From contig JAOUFY010000029.1 in NCBI GenBank assembly GCA_029857955.1, forward strand, positions 1 through 32,901: a stretch of DNA of 32,901 nucleotides, written 5' to 3'. This document shows, piece by piece, positions 1-9,600 of this stretch. Each line of letters begins with the position of its first letter. Within the stretch, counting starts at the first letter, position 1. A program made the translations under genes and the position numbers. The stretch comes from Spirochaetia bacterium. Lineage in GTDB: Bacteria > Spirochaetota > Leptospiria > Turneriellales > JAOUFE01. The notes beneath the pieces are model-generated. The model worked only from the letters and a program-made list of their open reading frames with translations. It searched no databases and was not told the origin of the DNA.

Positions 1-1
1 T

Positions 2-118
2 ATTTCATTTCTTGATTATTTGCAGGATCGACTGACTGGCACCAATCAAATACCCTACCTGACCAATTTAATGAAAATTCAGGCTGAAAAAATTTACAAT
101 GCCCTGCCTGATTATTGA
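2..118 (+). CDS. C-terminal end of an unidentified protein (5' partial)
   Basis: An open frame enters from the left edge and reads 38 codons to a TGA at 116-118. The visible tail is mostly helical, has ordinary composition and ends in ...YNALPDY. No family can be recognised from so little. It stops 72 bases before the coiled-coil gene and runs in the same direction, so the two could be co-transcribed. Since only a C-terminus is seen, it could also be a chance open frame, although the lack of earlier stops and the natural composition favour a real gene. Confidence 0.5.
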   Translation: MSFLDYLQDRLTGTNQIPYLTNLMKIQAEKIYNALPDY

Positions 119-190
119 GAAGTTACGCTTTAAGTTACTCGAATATAAAAAAAGGGTTGTAAATGCAGAAATCTTTGTAAATGTGACATA

Positions 191-3100
191 ATGATTGAGT
201 TATCCATACCGTTTTTGGCCTCGGTAGTTATAACTATTTTACTTCGAAGATTGGATAAATCGAACATCAATTTAAGAAAGCTTAAGACCTTGATTGAAAG
301 GGGACAAAAAGAGCTTATCGATATCGCAATTCAAAAAAAAGAAGAATTAAAAGATGCAGGCACCCAGCTTGATCTATTGCTCATGAGTTCGGATAAGTAT
401 CTTGGCGAGCTTAAGAATGAACTCAGTCAGCTTAAAGATTCAGTTTCTGACGTTCAAAATAGTCGCAATTCATTGCTTGAAATGGATGGGGAATTGCAGT
501 CGCTGGAGCTTACTACAAACTCTGTTAAAGATCAGGTGAAATATATAAACGAATCTCTTGACCGGATTGACCAACATCAGAAGAAAATAAAAAATCTTCA
601 AGAGTATATTAAAAATGTAGATCAAGATGCCTCAAAAATGGTAAAAACGTTTCAAAAGGCAATTGGTGAAAAGTCTGAAGAGGTTGTTCGTCTTCTTGAA
701 GAAAAACTAAGCAGTGTCTCATCAGAGACCCATGAGTATCAAAAAAAATTAAGAGATGAACTGCTTGAAAAACATGGTGTATTGTCTCAAAAGATCGTAG
801 ACAGTTACAAAGATCTGGAGAATTCTCTTAGAACAAGCGCAAAAGGTCTTACAGCAACCATTGAAAAAGAAGTTCATAGCAGATTTTCAATTCTGGATGA
901 GCTTGATTTACGTATTAATGAAAATGAGAAAATTTTAACCGTTCATTTGCCAGACGTTATTGAGCAGTTAAAACATAAATTTCAAAATGAGCTAATGGAT
1001 AATCAGAATCAATTAGAATCATTAAACAAGTCGATTGCGCGTACTGATGATGAGTTACGTAAAAGATTTGAAAAAATTCGTAGTGATATGGATGAAGAAA
1101 GAAATGTACTATTTCAAAGCTTTATAAATGAAACTGACAAGATCCGCGATCAAATTAACTCTCTTGATTACGATACCCTTGCAAAAAAAGACGAACTTAT
1201 TCGATCTGTTAAAGAGGAAGCTTCAAAAATTCAAGGTCAAATTGATTCCTTTGAAAAAATATATGATATTACAAAAGAAAATATCTTTAAACAGGTAAAT
1301 AATCAGGAAGAAGAATTGGCAAAACATCTTGCGCGTCTTCAGATTGCCATTAAATCGTCGCTTGAAACTATAAATAATGAATCAGACAAGAAAAGATCTG
1401 AGATTGAATTATATCTAGAAGAAGTTTTTCATCGTTCTGAAAATCAGATGACGGTTTTTGTAAAAGCAATAGATAATAAGTCATCTTTACTTTTCGAAAA
1501 TATACAAAAAAATGAATCTAAAGAAGATGAACGTTTTCGAAAATTTGAAAACTTTGTAAACAAAGTAATTTCACAGGTTGAGGAAATTTCTGCCGAAAAG
1601 CAACTTGAGTTTGATGAAAAGGTAAACTTATTTGAAAAAACTATCCATAAAGAAGAAGCCGAAATTGAAAAACGACTTTCTAAATTTGAACGACTTATCG
1701 AAAGCTCAGTAAAAATCATTGAAAACAAGGCAAATGAAAAAGAAGATCAACTGCTGAGTTTTGTAGACAATGAATTTGATAAAGTTAAAACAAAAATAGA
1801 CTATTTTCATGAACTGTTCAATGAAAATTCGGGTACTTTAACTGCGCGCGTTAGGGAAAATGAAAATAATCTTATCAATATCATGGAAGGTTATAAACAT
1901 TCAGCACAACAGGCCATCCATGAAATGAACAGTCATTTAACAAAAGAGCGTGAAAAGCTTACAGGCTTTGTTGGCGAACAACTTTTAACGATTAAATCGA
2001 AGCTGGATAGTTTTGAAAATATTTACCAATCCAGCGTTAAAGATATAAGTAATGAGACCAATAAGGGGCGTCAGTTTTTTAGCGATCAGATGCGCGGTTT
2101 TGAATCTGGAGTTGAAAATGCCCTTAGTCTACTCTATAGTGAAACTGATGCCAGAAAAGAACATGTTATCGACTTTTTTACAAAGCAATTTCAAAATATT
2201 GAAGAAAAATTTAACGAACTCAATAAATTATTTTTAAATAATGCAGGCGATATTGGCATCAACCTTGGCGAGCAGGAAGAAACTATCAAGGGTTTGCTGG
2301 CCCAAATTTCCACATTTATGGAAGAAAATTCTTCTGATATTATGGAAGATGCCCAACGGCAGAAATCGGAGTTCAGAGAGTTTGTTAATGCTGAAATAGG
2401 CGTTCTTGAAGAAAAATTTAAAGCGTATCAAAAAACATATACCGAGTCTTTACACATTCTTGAAGATGTTGGTTCAAAAAGAGATATTGAAATTGAAGCT
2501 AAACTGTCACATATTGAAGATGTTGTTGATTCTGCTGTAAATATAATAGGTTCGGAAGCCGCAAAAATCAAAGCTGAAATCAGCACAAGCGCTCAATTGG
2601 AGCTCGCCCGTTTTGATGAAAAAATTAATCAGTTTAAACTTCTGTACGATGAAAATAGTACCAACGTAAAAGACAACTTGAAAGTTCATGAAAGTGATTT
2701 AAACGAGATGGTACAAAACTTTAAAAACGTTGTTCAGGCATCGATTCAACAAATGATCGATGAAGCAGAATCTAAAAAAGATGAAATCCATAGTTTTACT
2801 TCAGAACAGTTTCACTCTCTGCAACAAAAGATAGAACTTTTTAACAAAATGATTGAAGAAGGCGCTTTCACAATAGAAGAAACTGTTCAAGGCTCAGATC
2901 ATGCACTTCATGAACAGGTTTCCGCCATTGAAGATGCAATTCAAGAAGCGTTGGAGAATATTAAATTAGAAACCGAATCGGGCAAAAAACAAGTCGTTAA
3001 AGTAATAGAAAATGAAATTGGCAGTTTACAGATAAAAATTGATGAATTTAATAAAGAAGTAAATGAAAGTGTTTTAACTATTGAAGAATCTGTTCAAAAT

Positions 3101-6100
3101 TCTGACCAAACCCTGAGAGAAAGAGTTGCGACATTGGAACATCAGATTCAAGTTGCTTCGGAGAGTATTCATAAAGAAACAGAAATCGGCAAAAATAGAA
3201 TAAGTCAGACGATAGAAATTGAAGTTGCAGGGCTGCAAAACAGAATAAACGAAATTCAAAATATTGTTAAAGAGGGAAGCTCTTCTCTTGAAGAATCAGT
3301 TCACGAGGCTGATCAGGTTCTTAAAGATCAAATTCTCGAACTTGAAGAAGCTGTACAGAAGGCAGCTGAAAAAATTCAGTTAGAAACTGATTCAGGTAAA
3401 CAGAAAATTATTGATGCCGTCGAAAACAAGGTTGCCGGTTTTTACGATAAAATGGATGGTTTTGAAAACCGCGTTAAAACTTCAGAGCAGTTGATTGTAC
3501 GTAATAGTCTTGATAATGAAGAAAAAATCAATAGAATGGTTGACGAACTGAAACTGGCATTGACAACATCGGTAAAAGAAATCCATAATGAGTCTCAAAA
3601 GAAAAAAGAAGAAATTAACGGTTTTTCCCAAAACGAAATAGAAAAAATTAATACAAAAATAAGTGATCTTGACAATGTTTTTAATCGTGCAATAAATCAA
3701 ATAAAAGAAAAAACCATTCAAGGCGAACAGATTTTAGAGACAACAAAAAGTTCACTTGAAAAATCTATACGAAATGCCGTAGACAAGGTTTTTGACGAAA
3801 GTGAAAACAGGAAGATTGAATTTATAAAATCAACAGAAAATGATCTATTGAAATTCCAGGAAAAAATGGATAATTTTCAATTGGTATATAATGAAAGTAT
3901 TGATAACATCCATAACAAATCTGCAATTGCAGCTGAAGAAGTAAATGAACTCATTGCCGGTTTAAATACGGCAGTTGAGGGCGCCCTGGCTAGAATTGAA
4001 GATCTCAGCGCAGATGAGATGCAGGATCTTCAAAATCAAATTAATAAGGCCATTACATCAGTTCAGCAGCGAGCTGAAGAAGTTTTTAAAGACTCCTATG
4101 AAGAATTTGTTTCTGACGTTAAAGAGTATCAGGATGAGTTTAATCGGGTTCAACTGCAAATTCGTACATTAGAATCAGAAAGTGAAGAGAGATTTAAAAA
4201 ATTAACCAGTGATATTTCGACCGTTAAAACTCAAATTCAGGATGATTTATCCGGTTATGTTCAGCAAATGAAAAAATCGGCTAAAGACATGTCTGAAATG
4301 TTTGAAAAAGATTTAGCTGGAAAACTTGTAAATGTGGCAAAAGAAATTGAAAGTCTTGAATCTGAGATTGCCTTACTTCGCGAAAATTCAGCCGAAGAAA
4401 TTGAAAACAAAGTTTCTCCACTTTACAATAAACTGGGAAATATTGAAAAAAACCTTTTAGATTCGCAAAAGCATCTTATGGATAAGTGGAATGATGAAAC
4501 TTCATCTGTAATGAAAAAAATGCAAGAAAAGGAAATTCTTTTTTCACAATCGGCGGAAAAATGGGAAACCCAGTTTGAAAATATGACAAGAACAGCTCGC
4601 GAAAGCGTTCACAAGGGATTGCTAGAGCTGGAGAAGAAAAGAACTGATTTACTGGAAGGTTTTGATTCTACCATTAACGACAAAGTTTCTGAAATAGAAA
4701 AAGTATCTCAAGGCTGGACGGAAGAAAATGAAAAAAACCTTTCGGAACTTTTATCTGCCTTTAAATTGAAAATGCAGGATAAAGAAGATTCAGCATTTGA
4801 AAAAATGCAGCAAATGTCTTCACGCTTCAGCGAAATTAAAAAAGAAATTCAAGGTAAACATGATTCTGTATTGGATGTTCTACAGGCGGAAAGATCAAAA
4901 CTTGAAAAAGAAATGAAGCAGCTTAGTGAAAAACAGCTTCAACTTTTTAATATGGAAATGGATGATCGTATTGAAAAAACTACAGAAATGATGCATACAA
5001 ATTCAGAAAGCATGCTTCAGAAAATTGAAAAAGAAGTTTCTAACTTGAGATCAGAGTTTCAAAATGTTGAAGAATCAACACGAGAAATGATTGCTTCATT
5101 TACTCATGAGAAAAAAGAATTATTTAATAAAATTGATAAAGAAACCAAACAAACCGCCAAAGAAATTATGACTGTTCAGGGCGCATTTAATCAGTTAAAA
5201 GATGAGATGAAGGTTCTTGACAAAGCCGAAAAAAGTACAGAAAATGTAAGAAAAGTTATTCAGCTTCTGGAAAACAAACTAAATGATGCCGAAGCAAAAA
5301 ATTCTGATATTCAGGAAATCTATAAACGTGTAGATGAGCTCAAAGAGGTTCGTTTAAAGTTAGACGCAGAACTTATGATGCTGGCGCAAAAACGAGAAAA
5401 GGTAGACAAGCTTGAAGACCAGCTTCAAATGATATTAAACATTCGCGATGAAATAGAAGAGAAGGGCGAAAAGATTGCGCAGGTTAAAAATAAAGTAGAT
5501 GATATTTTAAACGCCCAGGATCAGGTTGACGAGTATCGCGCCAAACTTGACGGTATTTTGGAAGAATTTGTTCACCAGCATACGCTTGTTGAAAATGTCA
5601 TTGAGACTATTGCAGAACATCAAAAATCTGTAAATTCAGTTGAAGGTCGTATCGATTCTATATCGACTACGTTTAAACTCATTGATGACAGATCGAAAAC
5701 ACTGAAAGGTCAAATGGATTCCATGGAAGTCAAGATGGAGTCGTTAAAAAAACATGAAAGTGAAATTGAAGATGTTCAAAAGAAATTTCTTGAGATTGAA
5801 GACCTTATCGATGATATTGAAAACCGGAAAAAACAAATTGACACGTTGAGAAAACGTTTTGAAGAATTGAGAATCTCTATGAGCGACAGCGTAATGACGA
5901 TTGAAAAAATCGAACATGATGCTGAATCTAAAGTTAAACAATTGACCGATTTAATCAATGCGTCAGACTACAGCGAAAGAATCACTTCCACCGCTAAAGA
6001 TGCAGAAAAAATAGTTTCAAAAAATATTGGAAATGATAAAAGAAAAATGATTGTGCGGTTAGGTGAAATGGGCTGGTCTGCAGATGAAATCGCTTCAAAA

Positions 6101-6157
6101 ATCAGCATGGATGTAAACTCCATAGAAACAATTCTTTCTACATACGCTCGTCAATAA
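191..6157 (+). CDS. Giant membrane-anchored coiled-coil protein (SpiroCoCo-like)
   Basis: A protein of 1988 residues. Residues about 4-19 form one hydrophobic helix, followed by basic residues (LLRR), so the protein is probably anchored by its N-terminus with the rest in the cytoplasm. Almost everything from residue 25 to 1940 is charged heptad/hendecad coiled coil rich in E, K, Q, N and S, with almost no proline. Residues 354-1297 hold a strict repeat of 69 residues (207 bases) with two units of 58. The last ~38 residues (about 1950-1986; key stretch GWSADEIASKISMDVNSIE) look like a helix-turn-helix. The architecture matches what I know as the SpiroCoCo family of spirochaetal coiled-coil proteins, whose function is unknown; a structural or scaffold role is inference. 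The ATG lacks a clear Shine-Dalgarno sequence, but the hydrophobic anchor supports this start. Its 3' end overlaps the convergent cupin gene by 7 bases. Confidence 0.9.
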   Translation: MIELSIPFLASVVITILLRRLDKSNINLRKLKTLIERGQKELIDIAIQKKEELKDAGTQLDLLLMSSDKYLGELKNELSQLKDSVSDVQNSRNSLLEMDGELQSLELTTNSVKDQVKYINESLDRIDQHQKKIKNLQEYIKNVDQDASKMVKTFQKAIGEKSEEVVRLLEEKLSSVSSETHEYQKKLRDELLEKHGVLSQKIVDSYKDLENSLRTSAKGLTATIEKEVHSRFSILDELDLRINENEKILTVHLPDVIEQLKHKFQNELMDNQNQLESLNKSIARTDDELRKRFEKIRSDMDEERNVLFQSFINETDKIRDQINSLDYDTLAKKDELIRSVKEEASKIQGQIDSFEKIYDITKENIFKQVNNQEEELAKHLARLQIAIKSSLETINNESDKKRSEIELYLEEVFHRSENQMTVFVKAIDNKSSLLFENIQKNESKEDERFRKFENFVNKVISQVEEISAEKQLEFDEKVNLFEKTIHKEEAEIEKRLSKFERLIESSVKIIENKANEKEDQLLSFVDNEFDKVKTKIDYFHELFNENSGTLTARVRENENNLINIMEGYKHSAQQAIHEMNSHLTKEREKLTGFVGEQLLTIKSKLDSFENIYQSSVKDISNETNKGRQFFSDQMRGFESGVENALSLLYSETDARKEHVIDFFTKQFQNIEEKFNELNKLFLNNAGDIGINLGEQEETIKGLLAQISTFMEENSSDIMEDAQRQKSEFREFVNAEIGVLEEKFKAYQKTYTESLHILEDVGSKRDIEIEAKLSHIEDVVDSAVNIIGSEAAKIKAEISTSAQLELARFDEKINQFKLLYDENSTNVKDNLKVHESDLNEMVQNFKNVVQASIQQMIDEAESKKDEIHSFTSEQFHSLQQKIELFNKMIEEGAFTIEETVQGSDHALHEQVSAIEDAIQEALENIKLETESGKKQVVKVIENEIGSLQIKIDEFNKEVNESVLTIEESVQNSDQTLRERVATLEHQIQVASESIHKETEIGKNRISQTIEIEVAGLQNRINEIQNIVKEGSSSLEESVHEADQVLKDQILELEEAVQKAAEKIQLETDSGKQKIIDAVENKVAGFYDKMDGFENRVKTSEQLIVRNSLDNEEKINRMVDELKLALTTSVKEIHNESQKKKEEINGFSQNEIEKINTKISDLDNVFNRAINQIKEKTIQGEQILETTKSSLEKSIRNAVDKVFDESENRKIEFIKSTENDLLKFQEKMDNFQLVYNESIDNIHNKSAIAAEEVNELIAGLNTAVEGALARIEDLSADEMQDLQNQINKAITSVQQRAEEVFKDSYEEFVSDVKEYQDEFNRVQLQIRTLESESEERFKKLTSDISTVKTQIQDDLSGYVQQMKKSAKDMSEMFEKDLAGKLVNVAKEIESLESEIALLRENSAEEIENKVSPLYNKLGNIEKNLLDSQKHLMDKWNDETSSVMKKMQEKEILFSQSAEKWETQFENMTRTARESVHKGLLELEKKRTDLLEGFDSTINDKVSEIEKVSQGWTEENEKNLSELLSAFKLKMQDKEDSAFEKMQQMSSRFSEIKKEIQGKHDSVLDVLQAERSKLEKEMKQLSEKQLQLFNMEMDDRIEKTTEMMHTNSESMLQKIEKEVSNLRSEFQNVEESTREMIASFTHEKKELFNKIDKETKQTAKEIMTVQGAFNQLKDEMKVLDKAEKSTENVRKVIQLLENKLNDAEAKNSDIQEIYKRVDELKEVRLKLDAELMMLAQKREKVDKLEDQLQMILNIRDEIEEKGEKIAQVKNKVDDILNAQDQVDEYRAKLDGILEEFVHQHTLVENVIETIAEHQKSVNSVEGRIDSISTTFKLIDDRSKTLKGQMDSMEVKMESLKKHESEIEDVQKKFLEIEDLIDDIENRKKQIDTLRKRFEELRISMSDSVMTIEKIEHDAESKVKQLTDLINASDYSERITSTAKDAEKIVSKNIGNDKRKMIVRLGEMGWSADEIASKISMDVNSIETILSTYARQ
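1250..4081 (+). repeat. Intragenic tandem repeat, 207-base period (69 codons), two 174-base units
   Basis: Unit starts, marked by a Phe/Leu/Tyr/Ile codon opening motifs such as FEKIY, FNKEV and FENRV, fall at 1250, 1457, 1631, 1805, 2012, 2219, 2426, 2633, 2840, 3047, 3254, 3461, 3668 and 3875. Eleven intervals are exactly 207 bases and two (1457-1631, 1631-1805) are exactly 174. The shorter units lack exactly 11 codons, one hendecad. The three units from 2840 to 3460 are most alike in protein sequence (each contains TIEE/SLEESV and ETxxGK). The fourteenth unit decays after about 45 codons. The repeat is diverged at DNA level and is visible mainly as protein. Confidence 0.88.
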
Positions 6158-6453
6158 ATATGTACGGAAAGCCAGGTTGTACCTGATGAAGTCTTTAGTA
6201 CCTTATGAGGGTTTCCCGATTTGATAAAAATAAAATCGCCGGGGACTAGCTGAATATTTTTATTATCGATTAAAATATTAGCTTCGCCTTTTAAAAGTAT
6301 AACCCATTCATCTTGATCCTGTATGTATTCTTTTTCTGGTACAAGGTTTGAGCTTAAAATTTTCTCAATCACTACATTTTTATGTTTTAAGAGAATGTTG
6401 AATATTTCGCCACTAACAGGAATTTTATCATTTTCAAATATATTTTTCTTCAT
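6151..6453 (-). CDS. Small cupin-fold protein
   Basis: A 100-residue single-domain cupin. The core is visible as QDQDEWVILLKGEA (cupin motif 1 region) and LVPGDFIFIKSGNPHKV (motif 2, with PGD, a glycine turn and His), ending in TTWLSVHIY. This resembles short cupins that end in WLxxHY; their ligands are mostly unknown. The metal-binding His set of motif 1 is reduced, so metal binding is uncertain. I chose the ATG at 6453 (MKKNIFEN...) because related short cupins begin this way. Two upstream in-frame ATGs at 6465 and 6474 would add four or seven residues, and none has a good ribosome site. It converges on the coiled-coil gene with a 7-base overlap and lies about 160 bases downstream of the cyclase gene on the same strand, past a strong hairpin. 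Confidence 0.75.
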   Translation of the reverse strand: MKKNIFENDKIPVSGEIFNILLKHKNVVIEKILSSNLVPEKEYIQDQDEWVILLKGEANILIDNKNIQLVPGDFIFIKSGNPHKVLKTSSGTTWLSVHIY

Positions 6454-6552
6454 ACAATTAAGCATTATCGTCATAATTTTAATTATAAGTTGATGAATGT
6501 ATTTAAATAAAATTTAAATTTCCAAAAGGTTTTTATCGAGGGGTTAAGCATA

Positions 6553-6567
6553 AAAGCCAAAGGCTTT
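6553..6567. repeat. Short perfect inverted repeat (hairpin)
   Basis: AAAGCC (6553-6558) and GGCTTT (6562-6567) form a perfect 6-base stem around an AAA loop. It sits directly before a second, stronger GC hairpin (6574-6593), so the two form one GC-rich structured island between the cupin and cyclase genes in otherwise AT-rich DNA. Confidence 0.5.
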
Positions 6568-6573
6568 GGAGCG

Positions 6574-6600
6574 AAAGGGGGGACTCCCCCTTTTTTGTTT
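6574..6600 (+). terminator. Strong GC hairpin with T-run, possibly bidirectional terminator
   Basis: AAAGGGGG (6574-6581) pairs perfectly with CCCCCTTT (6586-6593) around a GACT loop. On the + strand it is followed by a run of six T (6591-6596) and then GTTT, the form of an intrinsic terminator. On the - strand the same stem lies just past the stop of the cyclase gene (6613) and ends in a shorter TTT, so it may also end that transcript. On the + strand the nearest upstream gene is the coiled-coil gene 417 bases away, so its transcript would read antisense through the whole cupin gene before reaching this hairpin. Confidence 0.6.
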
Positions 6601-6612
6601 GTAAATTAAAAC

Positions 6613-9600
6613 TTATGATTTTTGTAAAAAAACTTCACATTCACCAAGTTTTTTTTCTGCATGTTCTTTGATGGAAGAGTCGTTTAAAATCCTGGCGGCA
6701 TCCTGCAGAGCCCAGCCATACTCCAGTTTGTTAGGGCCATTTTTAAGTACGGAAATTGATTTTTTAATTTCACTGATTGCCTGAGCGTGATTTCCGCAGG
6801 CTTCGTGATAAACAGCCAGAGCTCGATAAGTCGGCCCTTTAATATAAGGGAACGCTTTTGCTGATTTTTTCAATGTTCTGTAAGAACTATTAAACAAATT
6901 TTTACTGCGTTTTATAATTTCATTGTTTGTAGAGTTAATATTTGCGGCGGCAGCCTCTATTGTTGCGACCAATCCATAATGTACATGCGGTAATTTTACT
7001 CCATATTCCGTTATAGCAGCAAGCTCTTTTTCAGCCATTAGCAAAGCTTCTTCAGTATTACCTTCCAGTAAAAGAATTTTTGTATGAAACATCAATACAG
7101 CTGATAGGCCAGCCATATCTCGTACATCAATTGCAATTTGTTCTCCTTGATTTAAAATATCTTTAATTTGTGGATACGTTACTTCTCCCATCAGGTACTG
7201 GTTATAGGCCTTTCTGCCCGTTGACCAGCCAATGTACATTTTTGAATTTACTTCTCTGGCGGATTTTTCCATTTCTATCAAACCTTCACAGGCCTTTCGA
7301 AGATTTCCTTTATAGTAATGACCAATCGCAAGTACAATATGACTCATCATCATATCCCATAATTCACCTATCTGAGAAAGTGTTTTGATAGATTTTTCTT
7401 CCATTTCAATAACAAAATCGGGATTGTTGATATATGTTCCATGAACTCCAAGACGCTGGTAGGTTAAGCCCTGTGGATAAAGCATATTTGTTTTTTCAAG
7501 AATTTTCAGCGCACGATCAAAATAAATTCTGGCAGATTTTATAAATCCGATGCTTTGAATGATCGTTGCGTAATATGAGTAACCTAGCGAAAGATCCCAA
7601 TCATCATTCATTCGCTCAGTGAGGTTGACATGCGCATACGAAGCCCAGGCGACATGCTCAACGCTTTTTAAAAAATATATTTTTTGGAGAGTCATTAATA
7701 TTCGTGATTGTAATTTATATTTTTGTTGTTTGCGTTGAGTTTTACGGATGGCAAATGGAAATGCATTATGAAAACCGCGAATGACCATTTGCCGAAGAAG
7801 TCCTCGGATGGTTGCCCCCTTACTAACCGGCGTTTTTGTTCCAAGATATTTTAAAGCAGCCTCAAGATTATGAATGGCATTTAAAATATCGCCCTGTTCC
7901 TGATAACTTCGTCCGATACCAAATTTCATTTCTGCTAAATTAATGGGATCTTTGTAATATGCCAGACAAATAGCGTAAAGATCCCTTGAATCCTGAAAAT
8001 TTCCAAGGTTTCTGTTTACTATGGCCATTTCTTTTCGAATTTCATAAGCTTTATTGATATTTTTTCCGCGATAATCATCAAGTAAATCAAGAGCTCTCGA
8101 GTAATAATGAAGCGCGTCTTTATTTGCATATTTTTCTGCTGCTTTTTGGGCGGCGATGAGAGTATAATGAAAGGCTTTTTCATTTTGTCCGCCCTCGCTA
8201 AAATGAAAAGCTAAAGTTTCGGCATTTTCAATAAGGTTATTTTTATATTCATTTTCCATGATGTCGGCAAGCTGAGAATGTAGGTTACGCCTTGTTGACA
8301 ATAAAAGAGAATTGTAGGCGACATCTCGAATGATGGCATGTTTAAAAATATATGATAATGGACTTGTTGATTCAACGGGAGTAAGTTCAAGATTTTCTAA
8401 TACCCTAACTACAGCTTCAACCGAATTTTTAGTTAGAGCCGGATTCATTTTATGTAAAAGCTTAAACATAAAAATACGTCCGATAACAGAAGCAATTTTT
8501 AATAGAGCCTGTTCATCTTCAGACAATCGATCGATACGGGATAAAACTACATCTTGAAGGCTGTTGGGAATGGTTAAACTTTCTACAGACTGGTTAATTT
8601 CATTTTTTCCATTTTCAGCTGCGACAATGACTCCATTTTCTTTTAAGCTATATACAATCGACTCAATAAAGAATGGATTTCCATGGCTATTGACCATGAT
8701 TTTCTCTTCTATCGAGTTATTTTGTTCTTTTAAATTTAAACGTATACGAATCAATTCGATTGCTTCATCTTTTGGAAGTTCATTTAAAGCAATATTAGTG
8801 TAGTTACTTTTTGAATTGAGTATTTCTAGTTCTTTCCATGGACGACTTACGAGAAAAAATAAAACAGGATGATTTTTTAAATGTGTAAAAATATATTCAA
8901 GCAGGTTGAAAGAGGCTTCATCTACCCAGTGAATATCTTCAATTACAACAAGCAAAGGTTGTAGGTTTGAAATAAATTTTATAACTTCCAGCAAGATTTG
9001 TGAAAGGCGTTCCTTTTTTTGAAGTAATTCAAGGTTTTTGGTAAGAGATTCTTCTTCAACATTGATACTCGCCATGATGGCAACTGCATTTGCCCACTGC
9101 TCATCTACATCGTTTAGTTGCTTTAAAACACTTTTAATACTCAGTAGTTTTTGATCAACAGAATCGTTTTCACCAAGATTAAATACTAAAGATATTATTT
9201 CGCGCCATATATAGAAAGGTGTATTTTTTTCATAGGGAAAACATGATGTTGTAATTACTTTGATATTTTTATCGGGTAGATTTTTTAAAAAGGATGAAAT
9301 TAATCTTGATTTACCTACACCGGCTTCGCCGGCAATTGAAAGAATTTTGGTCTTATTATTCAGGCTTTCAAAACAAATATCATGTATTTTCTGCAATTCG
9401 GTTTTTCTGCCAATCATTGGCGTTGAAAAAAATTCATTGTACTCTTTTTTGGACTGATCTTTACCAATAAGTTTGTAAAAATTAACTTTTAATTCCATCC
9501 CTTTCAAGCTTACATCGTTAATTGATTTGAGTTCAAAATTAGAAGGCAGTTTGTTTCGTGTCGTAATATCTATATGTATGGTTTGATCTTCGCCGTATGT

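Noticed and set aside
1-190. Promoter of the coiled-coil gene (TATAAA at 144-149)
   Set aside because: No acceptable -35 at the right spacing; TATAAA-like strings are common here.
6539-6549. GTTAAGC fits the integron attC core GTTRRRY
   Set aside because: No matching RYYYAAC lies at attC distance with the required internal symmetry, and there is no integrase or cassette array.
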